Assembly (NCBI GenBank): GCA_964528675.1 | Contig: CAZGTU010000005.1 | Location: 1 to 64,000 of the forward strand | Reading direction: 5' to 3' | DNA length: 64,000 nt | DNA from: CAYRTD01 sp964528675 | GTDB lineage: Bacteria > Bacteroidota > Bacteroidia > Bacteroidales > GCA-2748055 | Shown here: piece by piece, positions 58,716 through 64,000 of the stretch | Layout: each line of letters opens with the position of its first letter | How positions within the stretch are numbered: position 1 is the stretch's first letter | Notes under the pieces: generated by a model | The model's input: the letters and a program-made list of their open reading frames with translations, nothing else | Database searches by the model: none | What the model was told of the DNA's origin: nothing | Position numbers and translations under genes: made by a program

Positions 58716-61043
58716 ATGTCACAAACGACTCTTTTAGAAGGAGTTGATCGTTTGTTTATAGCTATGTTAACTCTAAATAAACAGAACGATCTAACCTCAT
58801 TCCTCAGGGAAAACCTATGGTTACTTTTAACCATAATTTTTATACTGCTTGCCCTGAGCTTCTATCAAGCTTTTTTATTACGAAAAATCAGCTTTAAGAG
58901 AAAGTTATTTCAACAATTATCTGAAAAACAAGGTCCGCTTTCACCCAGTAACCTCCTTAATACTTTGATGTTTAATATGCCTGATTTTATTTATATCAAG
59001 GATACAGAAAGCAGATTCCTCCTGGCAAGTCAGAAACTTGCAAAAGTCCTTAAGCAAGACTCCGTGGAAGAGGTTCTGGGTAAAACAGACCATGATTTCT
59101 ACCCAAGGAAACTCGCTGATGAATTCAAAAAAACGGAAATTGAAATAATAGCCTCAGGAAAGCCTGTATTTAATCTTGAGGAAGATGGTATTGATGAGCA
59201 TGAGAACAAAATAAAAGTAAGTACTTCAAAAATCCCCATCAGAAATAAAGAGGGTAAAATAGTCGGTATTGTCGGCATAGGAAGAGATATAACGCAATTA
59301 AAAGAAAAGGAAAAAGAATTAGAAAAGAAAAGTTCAGACCTCTCAGAAGCCAATGCCTTACTTGAAGAAAGGCAGGAGGAAATACTTCAGCAGCAGGAAG
59401 AGATAAGAGTCCAATCAGAACGTGCGGAGGAAGAAAGAAAACAGTTATTGACACTTATCAATTCCATGCCGGACAGGATTTACATCAAGGATAGAAAGAG
59501 CCGGTTTATCATTGGCAATATTCATGTTGCAAATATCATGGGTGCCCATTCACCTGAAGAGCTAATAGGGAAAACCGATTTTGAGTTCTACAATAAAGAC
59601 ATTGCTTCTGATTATTACCAGGACGAACAGGAAATAATGGCCAGGGATATTTCCCTTATCAACAAGGAAGAGAGGGGGCTTAATGTTGATGGAGAAGAAA
59701 TCATTGTATCAACTACAAAAGTACCGGTGAAAGATGAAGAGGGAAATGTAACAGGACTGGTCGGAATTGGAAGAGATATAACGGCTCAAAAAGAAGTAGA
59801 AGCGGCCTTAAAGAAGAAAAGTCAGGATTTGCAGGAAGCTAATGTTCTTCTTGAAGAAAGACAGGAAGAGATCCAACAGCAATCAGAAGAACTGATCGCA
59901 CAGTCGGAAAACCTCATAAAAACCAACGAAGAGCTGGAAAAGCTTTCAATCGTTGCCAGTAAGACTGATAATGTGATCGTCATTATGGATAAAAAAGGAA
60001 ACTTCGAGTGGGTAAATGAAGGCTTCATGAAAAGATATGGGCAGAATCTTGAAGAGTTTGTTGAGAAAAAAGGAAGGAATTTACTTGAGAATTCATATTA
60101 CCCGGAAATTAAAAAGGTCTTTGGCGATCTACAAAAACAAAAAAAGGCAGTGAGCTATACCGCACAGACGAAAATAAATGATTCTGAGCTCATCTGGTCA
60201 AGAACAACGCTTTCTCCGGTAATGGATGAAAAAGAAAATATCATCCGTATCATTGCCATAGATACCGATATTACAGAAATGAAAGAGGCGGAAGAACAAA
60301 TTGAAGAACAACGTGATGAATTAAGAAAGCTCAATGCAACAAAAGATAAATTCTTCTCTATTATTGCCCATGACCTGAAGAACCCATTCCATTCAATTAT
60401 GGGCTTCAGTGATTTACTGACACGTAGTTATAATAATATCGAGGAAGATAAGAAAAAAGAATTCATTAAACTTATCAATGAATCCTCCTCAAGCGCATAC
60501 GGGCTCCTCGAAAACCTCTTAAACTGGGCAAGAGCACAAACGAACCGGATAAAATACAATCCTTCAAAAATTGACCTGGCAGTAATTGCAAAAGAGGTAT
60601 TTCAAATGATGAGCGTTAATGCTGAAAATAAAAATATTCGCCTGAAATATCCCGAAAATTTCAATAAAGTATATGCCTTTGCCGATTATAATATGGTGTA
60701 CACAGTGATAAGAAACCTCACAAGTAATGCATTGAAATTTACCGAAGCTGGCGAGGAAGTAAGTATTTCCACCAGAAAAAAAGATAATCGGATTGAAGTT
60801 TCTATTTCCGATACCGGAGTGGGAATGACAAAGGAGGAACAGGACAAACTCTTCAGGCTGGATGAATTTCATACAACTACCGGAACTTCAGGCGAGGCTG
60901 GTACAGGACTGGGTCTAATTGTTTGCAGGGAATTTATTCTCAAGCATGGAGGAGATATAGAAGTAGAAAGTGAGAAAGGTAAAGGAAGTACATTCAAATT
61001 TACACTACCCCTTGAAGAAACTGAAATAGAGACTACCTGGTAA
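58716..61043 (+). CDS. PAS-rich sensor histidine kinase
   Basis: A 775-residue kinase. One membrane segment (about 30-53) is followed by PAS1 (about 85-200), a coiled coil, PAS2 (about 245-360), a second similar coiled coil, PAS3 (about 405-530), HisKA with His552 (SIIAHDLKNP) and HATPase (about 640-770; NALKFT, DTGVGM, GTGLGL). PAS1 and PAS2 with their linkers look like an internal duplication (YIKD..SRF, VGIGRDIT, LEERQEEI in both). There is no receiver domain and no adjacent response regulator. It is convergent with the radical SAM gene, 9 nt apart. Confidence 0.92.
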   Translation: MSQTTLLEGVDRLFIAMLTLNKQNDLTSFLRENLWLLLTIIFILLALSFYQAFLLRKISFKRKLFQQLSEKQGPLSPSNLLNTLMFNMPDFIYIKDTESRFLLASQKLAKVLKQDSVEEVLGKTDHDFYPRKLADEFKKTEIEIIASGKPVFNLEEDGIDEHENKIKVSTSKIPIRNKEGKIVGIVGIGRDITQLKEKEKELEKKSSDLSEANALLEERQEEILQQQEEIRVQSERAEEERKQLLTLINSMPDRIYIKDRKSRFIIGNIHVANIMGAHSPEELIGKTDFEFYNKDIASDYYQDEQEIMARDISLINKEERGLNVDGEEIIVSTTKVPVKDEEGNVTGLVGIGRDITAQKEVEAALKKKSQDLQEANVLLEERQEEIQQQSEELIAQSENLIKTNEELEKLSIVASKTDNVIVIMDKKGNFEWVNEGFMKRYGQNLEEFVEKKGRNLLENSYYPEIKKVFGDLQKQKKAVSYTAQTKINDSELIWSRTTLSPVMDEKENIIRIIAIDTDITEMKEAEEQIEEQRDELRKLNATKDKFFSIIAHDLKNPFHSIMGFSDLLTRSYNNIEEDKKKEFIKLINESSSSAYGLLENLLNWARAQTNRIKYNPSKIDLAVIAKEVFQMMSVNAENKNIRLKYPENFNKVYAFADYNMVYTVIRNLTSNALKFTEAGEEVSISTRKKDNRIEVSISDTGVGMTKEEQDKLFRLDEFHTTTGTSGEAGTGLGLIVCREFILKHGGDIEVESEKGKGSTFKFTLPLEETEIETTW

Positions 61044-61052
61044 TTCTATTTT

Positions 61053-62408
61053 TTATTGCCAGGGATTTGCGGGTTTTCGCATGCAACAGTTTTTATATTT
61101 TTTCCCGCTTCCGCAGGGACATGGATCATTTCTGCCTACCTGTACTTTAACTGTTTCTTTTTGAGCTTTTTGCCTTTCAAGTCGCCTGATCCATTGCATT
61201 ACGTTTGCGGGTGCTCTCTTTGCCTTCAACTCATCGGCCATAAACTGCATATAGGGATGAACGTGAGCGAAAAAATGCTTAAAACCAGGACACAGGTAAT
61301 TCAATCCCGGCTCACCATAGGGAGTTTCGGATATCCGGTTCTTTGGGCATTCGCCATGACAGGCAAAACGGTAATCACATTCAAAACAATAACGCGGCAA
61401 TTTATCCCTCTTATCACGGCCAAACTTTTGCTGCTTCTCCGACCTAACCATATCCAGAAGATGGGTTTCCGCTATATTACCCAGTTTGTAATCCTCATAA
61501 ACAAAATGATCACAGCTATAGATATCTCCATTGTGTTCCATAGCTGTTGCATCTCCACAGGTTTCGGAAAATACGCATAAACCCGGTCTTTCCCCGGCCC
61601 AGTTCGCAAGTGTGACATCAAACATTTGAACAAAATATTTTCCCACATCATTCCTCACCCATTCATCAAAAATAGAGCAGAGAAAAATACCATATTGTAA
61701 AGGTTCAACCGACCATTCGGTAACTTTTGCATCTTTCCGGTGATTGGGGGCAAGCAGGTTTACTTTATCCGGTTGCGGACTTGTGGCAATCCTTTCTACA
61801 ATGGGGATAAATTGAAGATAACCACTGCCGATATCCTTTAAAAAACGATATATTTCTATAGGCTGATAAGCATTGCTTTTATTAACAACACTGAGGGTAT
61901 TGAACTCGGTTTTGTGTTTATGTAATAATTCAATCCCCTTCATGACTTTTTTAAATGAACCAGTATTTTCATTGGTAAGCCGGTACTCATCATGAATATG
62001 TTCAGGACCATCAATAGAAACTCCAATCAGAAAATTATTATCTGTAAAGAATTTGCAAAAGTCATCCGTTAACAGGGTCCCGTTTGTCTGAAAAACATTT
62101 TCTATTCTTTTATCTCCCTTGTATTTATCCTGATATTCAAGTGCTTTTTGAAAGTATTCTATTCCAAGCATTGTAGGCTCTCCACCCTGCCACACGAAGT
62201 TGATAACAGGAACATTCTGGGATTCAATATATTGCTTGGTAAATTGTTCAAGAACTTCATCTTTCATCCGGAAATTACGTGTGTCCAGATACAGATTTTT
62301 CTTTTCAAGGTAATAGCAATAGGTACAATTCAGATTACAAATCGGACCTATGGGTTTCAACATCACATTAAATGCGGTGGGTTTATGACCCGGAAATAAT
62401 ACATCCAT
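61053..62408 (-). CDS. anaerobic sulfatase-maturase-type radical SAM protein with SEC-C tail
   Basis: A 451-residue radical SAM/SPASM enzyme. The SAM-cluster motif is Cys24-Cys28-Cys31 (CNLNCTYC). SPASM cysteines occur in CSETCGDA, CDHF, CFECDYRFACHGECPKN and CPGFKHF. VWQGGEPTMLG, QTNGTLL and VSIDGPEHIHD are typical of anSME proteins, which convert Cys or Ser of sulfatases to formylglycine. The C-terminal 30 residues form a zinc-binding SEC-C motif (GRNDPCPCGSGKKYKNCC). No sulfatase lies in the window, so its clients must be encoded elsewhere. Confidence 0.92.
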   Translation of the reverse strand: MDVLFPGHKPTAFNVMLKPIGPICNLNCTYCYYLEKKNLYLDTRNFRMKDEVLEQFTKQYIESQNVPVINFVWQGGEPTMLGIEYFQKALEYQDKYKGDKRIENVFQTNGTLLTDDFCKFFTDNNFLIGVSIDGPEHIHDEYRLTNENTGSFKKVMKGIELLHKHKTEFNTLSVVNKSNAYQPIEIYRFLKDIGSGYLQFIPIVERIATSPQPDKVNLLAPNHRKDAKVTEWSVEPLQYGIFLCSIFDEWVRNDVGKYFVQMFDVTLANWAGERPGLCVFSETCGDATAMEHNGDIYSCDHFVYEDYKLGNIAETHLLDMVRSEKQQKFGRDKRDKLPRYCFECDYRFACHGECPKNRISETPYGEPGLNYLCPGFKHFFAHVHPYMQFMADELKAKRAPANVMQWIRRLERQKAQKETVKVQVGRNDPCPCGSGKKYKNCCMRKPANPWQ

Positions 62409-62545
62409 CTTTCACCTCCTATAAATGTTCTTCAAAAATAAAAATTCTGTTATGGCTCGGCAGATTTAGGTTTAATTAAGAATGCTTCTAAATAAACACG
62501 GGAATCGATTGAATTTATCCGAAATATTAAAAGAAAATAATCAGA

Positions 62546-62572
62546 CTTAACGTATTATTTACGCTAAGTTTG
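62546..62572 (+). promoter_or_regulatory. operator and -7 box of the NUDIX regulator-xylB unit
   Basis: A 23-bp palindrome (62546-62568: CTTA.CGTA.....TACG.TAAG) overlaps TAAGTTTG (62565-62572), a full TAnnTTTG box 49 nt before the regulator start. I see no good -33 element. The arrangement predicts that the regulator binds over its own promoter. Confidence 0.6.
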
Positions 62573-62621
62573 GTTATTATCATTGGTAAATGTATTTTTA
62601 TATCAAAATAAAAGAACAGAA

Positions 62622-63338
62622 ATGAAATTAAATCCTCACATATCAATCGATTGCGTGGTTTTTGGATTTGACGGAAAAAACCTGAAAATATTGCTTTTGG
62701 AAAGGTATTTTTCAGCATCTGAATTCGATCTGAAACTACCGGGAGATTTTATTACCGATGATGAGGACTTAGATTCAGCCGCTTACAGGATCCTGAGAGA
62801 GTTAACCGGACTCGAAAACATTTACCTCAGACAATTCAGTGTTTTCGGTTCACCTGACCGTATCAGCAAAGCCAGGGATATTGAATGGCTAAGAAAAACC
62901 ACCGGATTACCCATTGAGAGAGTGGTAACCATTGCCTACTATTCACTCATTCGAATCAAGGAAAGTAAAAAAGAAAGAGCCTTCAAAAACAATGCTATGT
63001 GGATAAAGGTTGATGAAGTAAATGAGCTTGCATTTGATCATTTTAACATTCTGGAAGAGGGTTTATCTCATCTTCGAAGTAAATTACAAATAAAACCGGT
63101 TGGCATGGAGCTTCTTCCTTCCAGGTTCACTATCAGGCAATTGCAAAATTTATACGAGGTAATTCTTTCCAGAAAACTGGACAACAGGAATTTCAGAAAA
63201 AAAGTCCTTAAGGCTAATTACCTGGTTCCCCTTGATGAAAAAGAAACAAAAGTACCTCATAAACCTGCAAGACTCTATTCTTTTAATAAAGAAATATATA
63301 AAAACAGTTTCAACCAATTTGAAGGATTTCAATTTTAA
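62622..63338 (+). CDS. NUDIX-domain transcriptional regulator of pentose use
   Basis: About 238 residues from ATG 62622, chosen because homologues begin near KLNPHISIDCVVFGFD; a TTG at 62583 would add an unlikely tail. The N-terminal NUDIX-like domain (about 10-145) has a degenerate Nudix box (GDFITDDEDLDSAAYRILR, then ELTGL) lacking the catalytic Glu pair, so it is a sensor rather than a hydrolase. A C-terminal winged helix (about 160-225; RFTIRQLQNLYEVIL) binds DNA. This is the NrtR/AraR-like class that controls arabinose or xylose genes in Bacteroidota. xylB follows after 11 nt. Confidence 0.88.
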   Translation: MKLNPHISIDCVVFGFDGKNLKILLLERYFSASEFDLKLPGDFITDDEDLDSAAYRILRELTGLENIYLRQFSVFGSPDRISKARDIEWLRKTTGLPIERVVTIAYYSLIRIKESKKERAFKNNAMWIKVDEVNELAFDHFNILEEGLSHLRSKLQIKPVGMELLPSRFTIRQLQNLYEVILSRKLDNRNFRKKVLKANYLVPLDEKETKVPHKPARLYSFNKEIYKNSFNQFEGFQF

Positions 63339-63349
63339 ATATTTAAGAT

Positions 63350-64000
63350 ATGTATTTAATAGGCTATGATGTTGGAAGTTCCTCGGTAAAAGCCACTCTC
63401 ATTGAAGTGGAAACAGGAAAGTCTTTATATTCTGCTTTTTACCCTGAGCAGGAAATGAAAATAGAAGCAGCACAAAAAGGATGGGCAGAACAGGATCCTT
63501 CCTTATGGTGGGAGAATTTATGTCTTGCCAGCAGGGAAGTATGCAGCAAGGTTGATAAAACAGAGATTAAAGCAATTGGCATCTCCTACCAGATGCACGG
63601 ACTTGTTATGATCGATAAAGACAGAAAAGTATTAAGGCCCTCCATTATCTGGTGCGACAGTCGTGCTGTCCATTACGGAGAAGATGCTTTTAACGAGATA
63701 GGACAGAAGGTTTGTCTTTCCCATTCTCTAAATTCTCCTGGAAATTTTACGGCATCAAAATTTAAATGGGTGAAGGAAAATGAAAGAGAAATTTACGAAA
63801 AGACCTGGAAGATCATGTTGCCGGGCGATTATATCGCCATGAGAATGACCGGTGAGCTAAATACAACAATTTCAGGGTTATCGGAAGGTGTATTGTGGGA
63901 TTTTCTCGAGAATAAACCTTCTGAATATCTGATGGATCATTTTGGCTTTGAAAAAGATGTTATTCCTGAAATTGTGCCAACATTTTCAAAACAGGGATCC
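63350..64000 (+). CDS. xylB: xylulokinase, 5' part (cut by window end)
   Basis: An open frame from ATG 63350 runs to the window edge (217 codons, no stop). It encodes the N-terminal domain of an FGGY carbohydrate kinase: YLIGYDVGSSSVKATLIE (nucleotide-binding DxGsSS), ISYQMHGLVMID, WCDSRA, FTASKFKWVKENE and LPGDYIAMRMTGE. The MHGLV and LPGDYI segments favour xylulokinase over glycerol or gluconate kinases. It starts 11 nt after the NUDIX regulator gene, so the two form an operon in which xylose use is probably self-regulated. Confidence 0.9.
   Translation, partial: MYLIGYDVGSSSVKATLIEVETGKSLYSAFYPEQEMKIEAAQKGWAEQDPSLWWENLCLASREVCSKVDKTEIKAIGISYQMHGLVMIDKDRKVLRPSIIWCDSRAVHYGEDAFNEIGQKVCLSHSLNSPGNFTASKFKWVKENEREIYEKTWKIMLPGDYIAMRMTGELNTTISGLSEGVLWDFLENKPSEYLMDHFGFEKDVIPEIVPTFSKQGS

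Overview
The window comes from a low-GC member of the Bacteroidota, most likely a marine or sediment polysaccharide degrader. The signs are promoters of the TTTG / TAnnTTTG type, a short ~286-residue primary sigma factor of the Bacteroidota kind, lipoprotein and signal-peptide starts, a GYDIA-type GHMP kinase, and a NUDIX-type sugar regulator next to a xylulokinase.

Layout. 1-270: a decayed tRNA-Pro copy and an intact tRNA-Pro(GGG). 358-16,100: housekeeping and signalling genes (Rieske lipoprotein, DUF5009 membrane acyltransferase, histidine kinase, cyclase-HD protein, EEP-family protein, uvrB, acyl-CoA ligase, primary sigma factor, HtrA protease, dapF, secreted hydrolase), then a repeat-rich stretch with a transposase remnant. 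16,530-29,181: an SDR, a UbiA prenyltransferase and a nine-gene minus-strand operon that joins leucine catabolism (MccB, LiuC, MccA, acyl-CoA dehydrogenase) to a complete lower mevalonate pathway (Idi-2, HMG-CoA reductase, GYDIA kinase, diphosphomevalonate decarboxylase, mevalonate kinase). 29,372-32,860: a NUMOD-like small protein, a MITE-like element, a secreted protein of unknown function and a sialate O-acetylesterase. 33,015-45,352: a divergent uronate locus. On the minus strand are lacI, SDR uxuB, uxuA, a PFK-like kinase, a HAD protein, a LarA-like nickel-pincer enzyme, pdxB and gnd; on the plus strand are uxaE and uxaC. 45,360-50,350: GH30, GH94 phosphorylase and a tocopherol-cyclase-like protein. 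50,443-58,298: a LacI-controlled unsaturated-uronate operon (kduI, kduD, DUF4861, eda, TRAP transporter). 58,716-64,000: a multi-PAS kinase, an anaerobic sulfatase-maturase-type radical SAM protein, and a NUDIX regulator with the 5' part of xylB.

How the parts fit. The central operon predicts that the HMG-CoA made by methylcrotonyl-CoA carboxylase and methylglutaconyl-CoA hydratase from leucine or isovalerate is reduced directly to mevalonate and turned into IPP/DMAPP. Neither HMG-CoA lyase nor HMG-CoA synthase is encoded in the window. The uronate locus carries galacturonate/glucuronate to mannonate and KDG, and unsaturated uronates to KDG through KduI/KduD, with Eda as the final aldolase. 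A LarA-type epimerase beside gnd suggests an extra branch from mannonate through gluconate to the pentose phosphate pathway. No KDG kinase or gluconate kinase is seen here.

The most interesting items are the leucine-to-isoprenoid operon, the LarA/Gnd side branch, a frameshifted small gene inside the uronate operon, and two copies of a MITE-like element, one of which sits on the kduI stop codon.
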